This document shows positions 7,723 to 13,913 of a stretch of 15,767 nt of DNA, piece after piece (the stretch's first letter is position 1; every line of letters starts with the position of its first letter). The stretch comes from UBA9715 sp003452695. Lineage in GTDB: Bacteria; Actinomycetota; Coriobacteriia; Coriobacteriales; Eggerthellaceae. The notes under the pieces are model-generated. The model ran no database searches. It saw nothing but the letters and a program-made list of their open reading frames with translations, and was not told where the DNA came from. A program made the translations under genes and the position numbers. Location of the stretch: assembly GCA_946625225.1 (NCBI GenBank), contig CAMOTA010000061.1, positions 1-15,767 of the forward strand. Reading direction: 5' to 3'.

Positions 7723-7823
7723 TAACGGGCCCCATTATGCCCTTTTCGCCGCGAGCGCGTCTGTTGGAGGCTGGTTTCCACAGGTCAAAGTTCCTGCGTT
7801 CGGCGGGTCTGCATGGAATCGGC
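7723..7823. repeat. Hairpin repeat copy 3
   Basis: A 101-bp direct repeat of 7351-7451 with about seven differences, two of them compensating indels near the hairpin. The similarity ends abruptly at ggaatcggc, where copy 2 continues into its right hairpin. This copy lacks that hairpin, and its left hairpin is degenerate. Confidence 0.85.
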
Positions 7824-7864
7824 TCGCTATCCCGCATGTGGCGGGGGTTGCTGCGCAGCGCAAA

Positions 7865-7901
7865 GGGGCCCCGCAAGCGCGATGTGTGCTTGCGGGGCCC
7901 C
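7865..7901 (-). terminator. Strong hairpin downstream of the 80-aa gene
   Basis: Perfect 14-bp arms ggggccccgcaagc (7865-7878) and gcttgcggggcccc (7888-7901) enclose a 9-nt loop. It begins 35 bp past the stop of the minus-strand gene. On that strand only three T follow, so it may act as a terminator or as a 3' mRNA-stabilising hairpin. Confidence 0.7.
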
Positions 7902-7936
7902 GTGTTGCGTGCCGTCCGATTTCGGCGTGCGAGCTC

Positions 7937-8179
7937 TTAGGCCTCGAGCCAGGCCTTGGCCTCCTTTTCGGAGATGGGACGGATGTCCTCGCCAGCGTTG
8001 TAGGGGCTTTCGGCCCCGCCGAGGCCCCACAGGAAGTACAGGCCCTTCTTGGTCTTGTACAGGGTTTCCTCGTAGCCGGCGGGATCGCCGTAATAGCTAT
8101 GGGCACGGTTTCCCAGGGCCTCGGCCTTGGCCGTGTCGTAAACGTGTTTCTTCCCTTCGAACGTCTTCTGCTTGCGCAT
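7937..8179 (-). CDS. Small hypothetical protein, 80 aa
   Basis: The start is well supported: aaggagg lies 4 nt upstream of the ATG. The protein is soluble, with neither signal nor membrane segment. Visible pieces are GKKHVYDTAKAEALG (residues 9-23), YEETLYKTKKGLYFLWGLGG (36-55) and ISEKEAKAWLEA at the end. The layout of a YDT strand, an ETLYxTKxGxYFL strand pair and an acidic helical end resembles a group of short uncharacterised proteins seen in many gut Firmicutes and Actinobacteria, often near mobile or accessory genes. The function of that group is not known to me. It appears to be transcribed alone, with its own putative promoter, an upstream dyad and a strong downstream hairpin. Confidence 0.8.
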   Translation of the reverse strand: MRKQKTFEGKKHVYDTAKAEALGNRAHSYYGDPAGYEETLYKTKKGLYFLWGLGGAESPYNAGEDIRPISEKEAKAWLEA

Positions 8180-8211
8180 CTTTCCTCCTTCAAACCAGTT
8201 CGATTCGATGC

Positions 8212-8243
8212 AGGCTTTTCCATAGGAAGCTATGCAAAAGCCT
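8212..8243. promoter_or_regulatory. 32-bp inverted repeat in the leader of the 80-aa gene
   Basis: Arms aggcttttccatag (8212-8225) and ctatgcaaaagcct (8230-8243) pair with one mismatch around gaag. The dyad lies between the putative promoter and the ribosome binding site of the minus-strand gene. It could be an operator or an RNA stem-loop in the leader. Confidence 0.55.
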
Positions 8244-8247
8244 ATCT

Positions 8248-8275
8248 ATTCTACCCGTATTCTCGAAATTTTGAA
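8248..8275 (-). promoter_or_regulatory. Putative promoter of the 80-aa gene
   Basis: The minus strand reads TTCAAA, 16 bp, TAGAAT, with the -10 at 8253-8248. Transcription would start near 8241, inside the inverted repeat. Confidence 0.35.
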
Positions 8276-8468
8276 TGCTTTACCTGAAAAAGACTGCGCG
8301 TGCTGTTCATGTTTCATTACAGTTCGCTCTGCGCAGCCCGGACATCCAGGGAATAGGGGCAAGCGATTCTGCAGAAGCCGAGCGCCCGAGCGGGTGGGGC
8401 AAAGGCTGCATATGGCAAACTGCAATCCGTTAACTGAGAATCATCAGGACATCTTCAGGGAATTATCG

Positions 8469-8519
8469 GGGCATCGCCAGGGCATCCCAGGGCATCCCAG
8501 GGCATCCCAGGGCATCGGC
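8469..8519 (+). repeat. 10-bp tandem repeat gggcatccca
   Basis: Three exact units (8480-8509) are flanked by an 11-bp variant on the left (8469-8479) and a partly matching unit on the right (8510-8519). It lies about 220 bp upstream of the oxidoreductase start. Confidence 0.9.
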
Positions 8520-8571
8520 TGCGGCCTGCCAGCGCTCGAAGGCCAAAGCTTCTGATTCTTGCCATGCCCCG

Positions 8572-8597
8572 TGCGTTCATTTGATACCATGAACGCA
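8572..8597. promoter_or_regulatory. 26-bp dyad upstream of the oxidoreductase operon, possible operator
   Basis: Perfect 9-bp arms tgcgttcat (8572-8580) and atgaacgca (8589-8597) flank ttgatacc. The dyad lies 140 bp upstream of the start codon. The spacing and symmetry suit a dimeric regulator, but no regulator gene is in the window. Confidence 0.45.
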
Positions 8598-8736
8598 TGC
8601 GGTCGTAATGCAGGAGAAAGCAGTCGGAAAGAAGCAGGTGTCGGAAAGCGCGAAGCCCACGATGCAAGGCGGTGGAACGCGCTAGGTAGCGTGTGGCGCT
8701 TCGGATCAGGTGGCACAGCGGTCGGAGGGATGCTTT

Positions 8737-10665
8737 ATGGCTACGTCGTATGCAGGCTATATGGGCAAGGTCCTGGAAATCGACTTGACCACGCGAACGG
8801 CACGTGAATATCCCTGGACAGACGACGACCGCCGCGCCTTCATCGGCGGCAAGATAATGGCCGCGAAGATTCTCGACGACTTGCTCACGGGACACGAACA
8901 GGCGCTTTCGGCGGAGAATCCCATCATCGTATCCACGGGCCCTCTAACGGGTACGGGCGCGCCGTGCTCGAGCCGCTTCAACGTGTCGGCGCTTTCGCCC
9001 CAAACGGGCATCGTGGCGTCTTCGAACTGCGGGGGCACCTTCGGGCTGCACCTGAAGAAAGCCGGCCTGGATGCGATTATCGTGCGAGGGGCGTGCGAAT
9101 CGCCCACCTGGATAAGCATCGAAAACGGCACCGTGGAATACCATGACGCCGAAGCCGACGGCCTGTGGGGCCTGAACGTAACGCCCGCCCAGGAGCGCAT
9201 CGCGCGGCTGCTCGAGCAGAAATGGGGCGCGAAACGCCCCTTCGGCCAGATGGTCATCGGGCCGGGCGGCGAGCACCAGGTGCTCTATGCCGGGCTGGCC
9301 AGCGACGAACGCGCAGCGGGCCGCACGGGGCTCGGCGCCGTTATGGGGTTCAAGAACCTGAAGGGCATTGCCGTGCGCGGCAACCACGAGATTCGCATTG
9401 CCGCGCCCGAACGCAACAAAGCATGGAACAAGAAATTCTTCAAGAAGCTGCGAAAGCATCCCCTGACCGGCAAGCAGATGCCGCGCATGGGCACGGCTGG
9501 GCTGGTCAGCCCCATGCAGATGCGCGGCATGCTGGCGACGCGCAACTTCTCGGCGGGCAGCTTCGAGCGCTTCGACGAGGTGAGCGGCGAAACCCTGGCC
9601 GAAACGCGCACGGTGGCCACCAAGGGCTGCGCAAGCTGTCCCATCCGATGCAGCCGCACGGTAGAGCTGGACGGCGAATTGGTGAAGGGCCCGGAGTTGG
9701 AGACGCTCGGGCTGCTTTCCGCGAACATCGAGAATTCCGATTTGGACCTGGTCATCCGGCTGAACCACACCCTGAACGAACTGGGGCTGGACACGATTTC
9801 GTGCGCGGGCACGATTGCCTGGGCCATGGAAGCCTGCGAACGCGGCCTGTGGGATTGCGGGCTGTCGTTCGGCAACGCCGAGCAGCTGGAGGGCATATTC
9901 GAAGACATCGCCTATCGCCGCGGCATCGGCGACCAGCTGGCCGAAGGGTCGCGACGACTGGCACAGAAATACGGAGGCCTGGATTTCGCCATTCAGAGCA
10001 AGGGGCTGGAGCTTTCGGCCTATGAACCGCGCCGGGCGGTGGGCATGGGGCTGGGGTATGCGGTCAGCAACCGCGGCGGCTGCCATCTGAACGGCGGCTA
10101 TCTGGTTATCATCGAGGGCCTGGGCATCTTCACCGACCCGCAAACCCCCAAGGCGAAGGCCGACGTCACCATGATGTTCCAGGACATTATGGAATCTGCG
10201 GCGGCAGCCGGCCAGTGCCTGTTCTCCACGTACGTGTTCTTCCCGAGCATCCTGATAACGCGGCCGAACGGGCCGGTGACCACCGCGCTGAACAAGGCGA
10301 TGCCCCACGTGGGCTGGCTTATCCGGGCGATAAACAAATTCCCGCTGGCCGTGCAGATGCACCTGCCCATCCTGCCGCACACGCGCGCGTTCGAAAATGC
10401 CACGGGCATGAAGATGAAGATGGGCGACTACATCCGCTGCGGCGAACGGGGATACACGCTGGAACGCTACGTGTCGCAGCGCTTCGGGGTAAGCGCCAAG
10501 GACGACACGCTGCCCAAGCGCCTGACCGACACGCCCCAGGACCCGAACGACCCTTCCACCAAGGTGCCGCTCGACGCCATGAAGCGCGTGTATTACCAGG
10601 CGCGGGGCTGGACGCAGGAAGGCCGGCCCAAGATTTCCACGTTGAAGAAGCTGAAGATCGTCTAA
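8737..10665 (+). CDS. Aldehyde ferredoxin oxidoreductase (tungsten-type)
   Basis: A 642-aa cytoplasmic enzyme of the AOR family, which interconverts aldehydes and carboxylic acids with ferredoxin and carries a bis-pterin tungsten (or molybdenum) centre plus one [4Fe-4S] cluster. The N-terminal half has the family signatures STGPLTGTGAPCSSRFNVSA (66-85) and GGTFGLHLKKAGLDAIIVRG (99-118). The cluster ligands are Cys298, Cys301, Cys305 (CxxCxxxC) and probably Cys494 in AAAGQCLFS. DTISCAG (352-358) lies in the pterin-binding region. Length and cysteine spacing fit the characterised archaeal enzyme. I chose the ATG at 8737 because ggaggg lies 7 nt upstream, rather than an in-frame start 27 nt earlier. 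It is the first gene of a tight operon. The substrate cannot be read from sequence. Confidence 0.95.
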   Translation: MATSYAGYMGKVLEIDLTTRTAREYPWTDDDRRAFIGGKIMAAKILDDLLTGHEQALSAENPIIVSTGPLTGTGAPCSSRFNVSALSPQTGIVASSNCGGTFGLHLKKAGLDAIIVRGACESPTWISIENGTVEYHDAEADGLWGLNVTPAQERIARLLEQKWGAKRPFGQMVIGPGGEHQVLYAGLASDERAAGRTGLGAVMGFKNLKGIAVRGNHEIRIAAPERNKAWNKKFFKKLRKHPLTGKQMPRMGTAGLVSPMQMRGMLATRNFSAGSFERFDEVSGETLAETRTVATKGCASCPIRCSRTVELDGELVKGPELETLGLLSANIENSDLDLVIRLNHTLNELGLDTISCAGTIAWAMEACERGLWDCGLSFGNAEQLEGIFEDIAYRRGIGDQLAEGSRRLAQKYGGLDFAIQSKGLELSAYEPRRAVGMGLGYAVSNRGGCHLNGGYLVIIEGLGIFTDPQTPKAKADVTMMFQDIMESAAAAGQCLFSTYVFFPSILITRPNGPVTTALNKAMPHVGWLIRAINKFPLAVQMHLPILPHTRAFENATGMKMKMGDYIRCGERGYTLERYVSQRFGVSAKDDTLPKRLTDTPQDPNDPSTKVPLDAMKRVYYQARGWTQEGRPKISTLKKLKIV

Positions 10666-10680
10666 GGCGAGGTGATTTGC

Positions 10681-10941
10681 ATGCCCCACGTGCACGTGAA
10701 GCTGTTCGGCTTGTTTCGCCTGGACACGGGCCTGCGCGAACTAGAGGCGCAGGCGCAGCGCGTCCGGGACCTGTATCCCGTGCTGCTGCAGAAGGCCCGC
10801 GATAACGACCCCGCGACGAACATCACGCGCGCCGACATCGAAGGCTGCGTGGTGCTCGTGAACGGCAGGAAGGCCACGAAGGCCACGAAGCTGGCGGAAG
10901 GCGACGCCGTGTATTTGATGTCGCCGGTTTGCGGAGGCTAG
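10681..10941 (+). CDS. MoaD/ThiS-family sulfur carrier protein
   Basis: An 86-aa ubiquitin-like protein ending in Cys-Gly-Gly. In this family the terminal Gly-Gly is adenylated and thiocarboxylated to donate sulfur during molybdopterin synthesis. Visible features are the VHVKLFGLFR first strand, GCVVLVNGRKA in the middle and LAEGDAVYLMSPVCGG at the end, which matches the family's GD-V-l-P-v-GG end. The start at 10681 is favoured over an in-frame GTG at 10672 because gaggtg lies just upstream. The gene starts 15 bp after the oxidoreductase stop and ends 1 bp before the ferredoxin start. A small MoaD-like protein encoded beside an AOR gene probably serves its tungstopterin; whether it is thiocarboxylated or acts as a subunit is open. 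Confidence 0.9.
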   Translation: MPHVHVKLFGLFRLDTGLRELEAQAQRVRDLYPVLLQKARDNDPATNITRADIEGCVVLVNGRKATKATKLAEGDAVYLMSPVCGG

Positions 10942-10942
10942 C

Positions 10943-11425
10943 ATGGGCACCTATTCGATTACGAACGCGTGCATCGGCTGCGGGCTGTGCGCGCGCAACT
11001 GTCCGGTGGGGGCCATCGCAGGCGCCCCGAAGGAGCAACATGTCGTGGATGACGGTGCGTGCGTGCGCTGCGGGCTGTGCGGGCGCCTGTGCCCGAAAGG
11101 CGCCGTGCTGGACGACCGGGGGCTGCCCACGCAGCGCGTGCCCAAGGGCGCCTGGCGGCGACCTGTGGTTCACGAGGATTGCGCGGGCTGTTCGCTCTGC
11201 GTGCTGAACTGCCCGAAAGGCTGCCTGGCAATCGCAGCGCCGGCGTTTCCGGGCGATGTGCACACGCGTGCCGAGCTGCGCAGCCCCGAAGACTGCATCG
11301 GCTGCGGGCTGTGCGTTGCCGCCTGCCCCATCGATGCGATTTTCCTGGAGACACCCCGCGCCACGGCGGCCGGGAATGCTCTTCGCGGCCGGGCCAGCGG
11401 CGGGAACGGGGAAAGAGAGGGGTGA
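10943..11425 (+). CDS. Polyferredoxin with four [4Fe-4S] motifs
   Basis: A 160-aa soluble protein with four complete CxxCxxCxxxCP motifs: Cys10/13/16/20, Cys40/43/46/50, Cys80/83/86/90 and Cys118/121/124/128. Each could bind a [4Fe-4S] cluster, giving an electron wire. About 30 residues after the last motif are rich in Gly, Arg and Ala and look unstructured. The start codon has ggagg 7 nt upstream, inside the end of the MoaD-like gene, so the two are translationally coupled. Position directly after AOR and the carrier protein suggests that it is the electron-transfer subunit or partner of the oxidoreductase. It has no signal peptide, so it is cytoplasmic. The electron partner beyond it is not in the window. 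Confidence 0.93.
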   Translation: MGTYSITNACIGCGLCARNCPVGAIAGAPKEQHVVDDGACVRCGLCGRLCPKGAVLDDRGLPTQRVPKGAWRRPVVHEDCAGCSLCVLNCPKGCLAIAAPAFPGDVHTRAELRSPEDCIGCGLCVAACPIDAIFLETPRATAAGNALRGRASGGNGEREG

Positions 11426-11627
11426 GGAAGATTCTGCAGGCACGGCTCCTGAACAATTCGAAAGTTACGCCGAACCCAAGCCCGAATCCCCCTCCCCCGC
11501 CCCCGCCGCTGGGCTGGCTGTGAAGAGCTGGCGAAGCAGCCGGGAATGCGAGGGCCATGAGGGCTGCCGCGGCGCCCGGCGAGACCAGAGCGACCAAGAC
11601 AACCGCAGAGCGAAAGAAGGAGCATTC

Positions 11628-12833
11628 ATGAACACGATTCAAACTGCGTGGTGCCGCACGTACCAGACGGCATTTCGGGCGGCCATACCCGTCATGCCCT
11701 ATCGCGAGCCGTTCATCCTGGAAAGCACCGACGACATAGCGGCGCTGTGCACGGTGCTCGGCATCGATTGCATCCTCATCGTCACCGACGCGGGCATCAG
11801 CGGGCTGGGCCTGTGCGACCGCACAATCGAGTGGTGCGAGGCGGCGGGCGTGAAGGCGCTGCTCTACGACAAGACCGTGCCTAACCCCACCATCGACAAC
11901 GTGGAGGAAGTGCGCCGCATCTACCTGGAAAACGGCTGCCAGGCGCTCGTCGGCTTCGGCGGCGGTTCTTCCATGGACTGCGCGAAGGGCGCAGCGGCGC
12001 GCATAGCCAAGCCGCGCCAGCCGGTGGAGAAGATGGCCGGCGTCTTGAAGGTGCACGCCCGGGTTCCCCTGCTCATCGCCGTTCCCACCACGGCCGGCAC
12101 GGGCAGCGAGGTTACAGTGGCGGCGGTTATCACCGACGCGCAGACGCACCACAAGTTCCCCATCAACGACTTCTGCCTTATCCCGCAGTTCGCCGTGCAC
12201 GACTATCGCCTGACCACGGGGCTGCCCCCGCATATCACGTCCACGACCGGCATGGATGCGCTGACGCACGCGGTGGAAGCCTACATTGGGCGCAGCACGA
12301 CCGCGCACACCCGCGCGATGGCCGAAGAGGCGGTGGTCCTTGTGCACCGCTACCTGAAGCGGGCCTACGACGACGGGCAGGATGCCGAAGCGCGCCAGAA
12401 CATGCTGCGCGCAGCGTATTGCGCGGGCATCGCCTTCACCGTGTCGTACGTGGGCTACGTGCACGGGCTGGCGCATGCGCTAGGCGGGCAGTATGGCACG
12501 CCGCACGGGCTTGCCAATGCAGTCATCCTGCCGCACATGTTGCGCGCCTACGGACCGTCGTGCCACGCAAGTCTGGCCAAGCTGGCGCGGCTGATTCAGC
12601 TGGCAGACGAGGCAACGCCCGACGCGCTGGCGGCGCAGGCGTTCATCGACTGGATAGACCAGATGAACGCCTCGATGAACATCCCGAAGTACATCGACGG
12701 CATCGAAGAGCGCGACATCGCGCGCCTGGCCATCCATGCCGACAAGGAATCCAACCCGCTGTATCCCGTGCCGGTGCTGATGGACGCCGACGCGCTTGCC
12801 CACATGTTCCGCGTGGTGGGCAATCTGGGCTAG
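11628..12833 (+). CDS. Iron-containing alcohol dehydrogenase
   Basis: A 401-aa cytoplasmic group III alcohol dehydrogenase that interconverts alcohols and aldehydes with NAD(P)H. It shows the nucleotide-binding GFGGGSSMDCAKGAA (109-123), VPTTAGTGSEVT (152-163) and the metal region GMDALTHAVEAYI (208-220). Iron ligands by family pattern are Asp210, His214, His279 and His293, with conserved His283 in HGLAHALGGQYGTPHG. The start at 11628 has aaggag 5 nt upstream. A longer in-frame extension (from 11256) overlaps the ferredoxin and is not coding. The 202-bp gap from the ferredoxin gene contains a C-rich tract but no clear terminator, so read-through from the oxidoreductase genes is likely. Its probable role is to reduce the aldehyde made by AOR, or to feed AOR with aldehyde from an alcohol. 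Confidence 0.93.
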   Translation: MNTIQTAWCRTYQTAFRAAIPVMPYREPFILESTDDIAALCTVLGIDCILIVTDAGISGLGLCDRTIEWCEAAGVKALLYDKTVPNPTIDNVEEVRRIYLENGCQALVGFGGGSSMDCAKGAAARIAKPRQPVEKMAGVLKVHARVPLLIAVPTTAGTGSEVTVAAVITDAQTHHKFPINDFCLIPQFAVHDYRLTTGLPPHITSTTGMDALTHAVEAYIGRSTTAHTRAMAEEAVVLVHRYLKRAYDDGQDAEARQNMLRAAYCAGIAFTVSYVGYVHGLAHALGGQYGTPHGLANAVILPHMLRAYGPSCHASLAKLARLIQLADEATPDALAAQAFIDWIDQMNASMNIPKYIDGIEERDIARLAIHADKESNPLYPVPVLMDADALAHMFRVVGNLG

Positions 12834-12893
12834 CGCGGAATCGGGCGGCAAGATTAGGCCATGTGCGAAGCGACAGCGCCCCCGAATCGAAAG

Positions 12894-12967
12894 CCGTGGC
12901 AAGAAAGCGATCTGTACGGTGCGCATGAAGGCAATTTTCCACCGTACAACCTCCTTTCTTGCCACGG
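12894..12967. repeat. 74-bp nested inverted repeat
   Basis: The outer arms ccgtggcaagaaag (12894-12907) and ctttcttgccacgg (12954-12967) are perfect over 14 bp. The inner arms tgtacggtg (12913-12921) and caccgtaca (12940-12948) are perfect over 9 bp. A symmetrical 5-nt internal loop separates them, and the apical loop is 18 nt. There is no T-run on either side, so it is not a standard terminator for either the alcohol dehydrogenase or the convergent thioredoxin gene. Confidence 0.85.
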
Positions 12968-13010
12968 GAATCCGTACATGCCCGTTATATGGCAGCTGCG
13001 GCCCCGTACA
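12942..13010 (-). promoter_or_regulatory. Phased TGTACGG sites
   Basis: Three minus-strand copies of TGTACGG lie at 12942-12948, 12972-12978 and 13004-13010, with starts 30 and 32 bp apart, close to three helical turns. A fourth copy, on the plus strand at 12913-12919, is part of the nested inverted repeat. They may be binding sites of a regulator, but no cognate regulator is visible. Confidence 0.4.
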
Positions 13011-13082
13011 TGACGAAAACGTGCCGCGAGCCCCTCGGAGCGCGGCGCGGACGGCCTGGAGCGCGGGCGGGTGGCCTGGATG

Positions 13083-13433
13083 CTACAGGGGGCGCGTGGT
13101 GGGCGCGTGGCCGCCTTCGAGCACGAAACGGATGCGCTCTTCCAGGCGGTCGGCCGTGACCAGCTCGTCGAACAGGGGCGTTTGCATGCCGTCGGCGACG
13201 AGGACGATGTAGGGCGCCACGGCCACGGCGAACCTGATACGCAGCTGCTTTTCGGTATCCGCGTTCACGGTGCAGAACTTCACCTGGCCGTCGAGCTTCT
13301 CGGACAGCTCTTCCAGCATGGGTTCCATGGTCGTGCACAACGTGCACCAGCTAGCCGTGAACTCGATCAGACACGGCAGAGGGCTCTGAGCAACTTCCCG
13401 CTCGAAGTTTTCGTCGGTTACAACGTGCAGCAT
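13083..13433 (-). CDS. Thioredoxin-like protein with atypical WCTLC active site
   Basis: A 116-aa soluble thioredoxin-fold protein. FTASWCTLC (25-33) occupies the active-site position, where classic thioredoxins have WCGPC. VAPYIVLV with Pro74 provides the cis-proline strand, and the C-terminal helix follows. Extra cysteines at 21 and 54 are present. No signal peptide, so it acts in the cytoplasm as a disulfide or thiol exchange factor; its partners are unknown. The changed residues between the cysteines would be expected to shift the redox potential. The start at 13433 has aaggagg with an 8-nt spacer. It is transcribed convergently to the alcohol dehydrogenase and appears monocistronic. Confidence 0.9.
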   Translation of the reverse strand: MLHVVTDENFEREVAQSPLPCLIEFTASWCTLCTTMEPMLEELSEKLDGQVKFCTVNADTEKQLRIRFAVAVAPYIVLVADGMQTPLFDELVTADRLEERIRFVLEGGHAPTTRPL

Positions 13434-13913
13434 ATGGCATTCCTCCTTCGGATTAGCATAGGACTGTATCAGAAATCCCGTAAGAGTCGATATACGCGTT
13501 TGGCGGGCATCGCAGGTTTTCTATGACATGGCACGAGTTGTTGCCGCCCGCGGAGTGGCGTTCGAGCGCATCTTGCAACATTCCCAGCACACCCCCCGCG
13601 GATTCGCGGAAACTGCCTTTTGATATAGTCCCCTGCCCAACTGCTCGTCGGTTGCGATGTGCGGGATTGCGCATGCCTCCCCCGCGCACCTGCGGCATCG
13701 TTTCTCGTGGTCGGGCGCCGCTGACACGGTCGCGAAAACCCGTGGATTAATTACATCGAGTTCCCTGTTGCTGGCCACGTTGAGCATTACCGGCAATGCG
13801 ATGCCCGATGCGTTGCCCGATGCGTTGCACGTGAATGTTGCGGCGTCCCGCGAGCGGCGCATTTTCCAAGGGGTAAGGTAGCACTCGTGGCAGGAAAGAG
13901 AAGGAGAAAGCAC
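13434..13913. other. Gene-free stretch between thioredoxin and cupin genes
   Basis: Nearly 480 bp. It includes the thioredoxin ribosome binding site, an extended -10 candidate on the plus strand and a 12-bp unit repeated twice (cccgatgcgttg, 13804-13827). Open frames here (for example 13657-13881 plus and 13453-13698 minus) lack ribosome binding sites and any recognisable motif; I do not call them genes. A decayed gene cannot be excluded. Confidence 0.45.
13621..13629 (+). promoter_or_regulatory. Extended -10 promoter candidate upstream of the cupin gene
   Basis: TGATATAGT fits an extended -10 element (TGn followed by a TATAAT-like hexamer). No good -35 lies at the right distance, which extended -10 promoters tolerate. 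It is about 285 bp from the cupin start, so a long leader would result. Confidence 0.35.

Larger units (their letters stand above)
7020..7864. other. Gene-free repeat region
   Basis: Over 800 bp without a credible gene. It contains three copies of an about 100-bp repeat with AT-rich hairpins, an 18-bp tandem duplication and unassigned sequence. Open frames on both strands exist only because the repeats lack stops; they have no ribosome binding sites, and similar peptides recur because the DNA recurs. Confidence 0.7.
8276..8736. other. Gene-free stretch upstream of the aldehyde oxidoreductase operon
   Basis: About 460 bp without a credible gene. It contains a 10-bp tandem repeat and a 26-bp dyad. 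No confident sigma-70 promoter was found for the operon to the right. The plus-strand frame 8232-8555 is mostly low-complexity and repeat-derived. Confidence 0.5.

Noticed and set aside
7184..7823. CRISPR array
   Set aside because: The repeated blocks are about 100 bp long, unevenly spaced and diverged, and no cas genes are near.
8232..8555. 107-aa plus-strand frame with a weak agga upstream
   Set aside because: Its second half is translated from the 10-bp tandem repeat, its start lies in the inverted repeat, and there is no family resemblance.
8944..10695. 583-aa minus-strand open frame
   Set aside because: It is antisense to the aldehyde oxidoreductase gene, a typical shadow in high-GC DNA, with His/Arg/Ala-rich low-information sequence.
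11256..11627. Long N-terminal extension of the alcohol dehydrogenase frame
   Set aside because: It overlaps the ferredoxin gene in another frame, has no family similarity, and the internal ATG at 11628 has a strong ribosome binding site and begins where the dehydrogenase family begins.
10959..12476. 505-aa minus-strand open frame
   Set aside because: It is antisense to the ferredoxin and alcohol dehydrogenase genes and has a long Gly/Arg-rich stretch over the C-rich gap; no domain visible.
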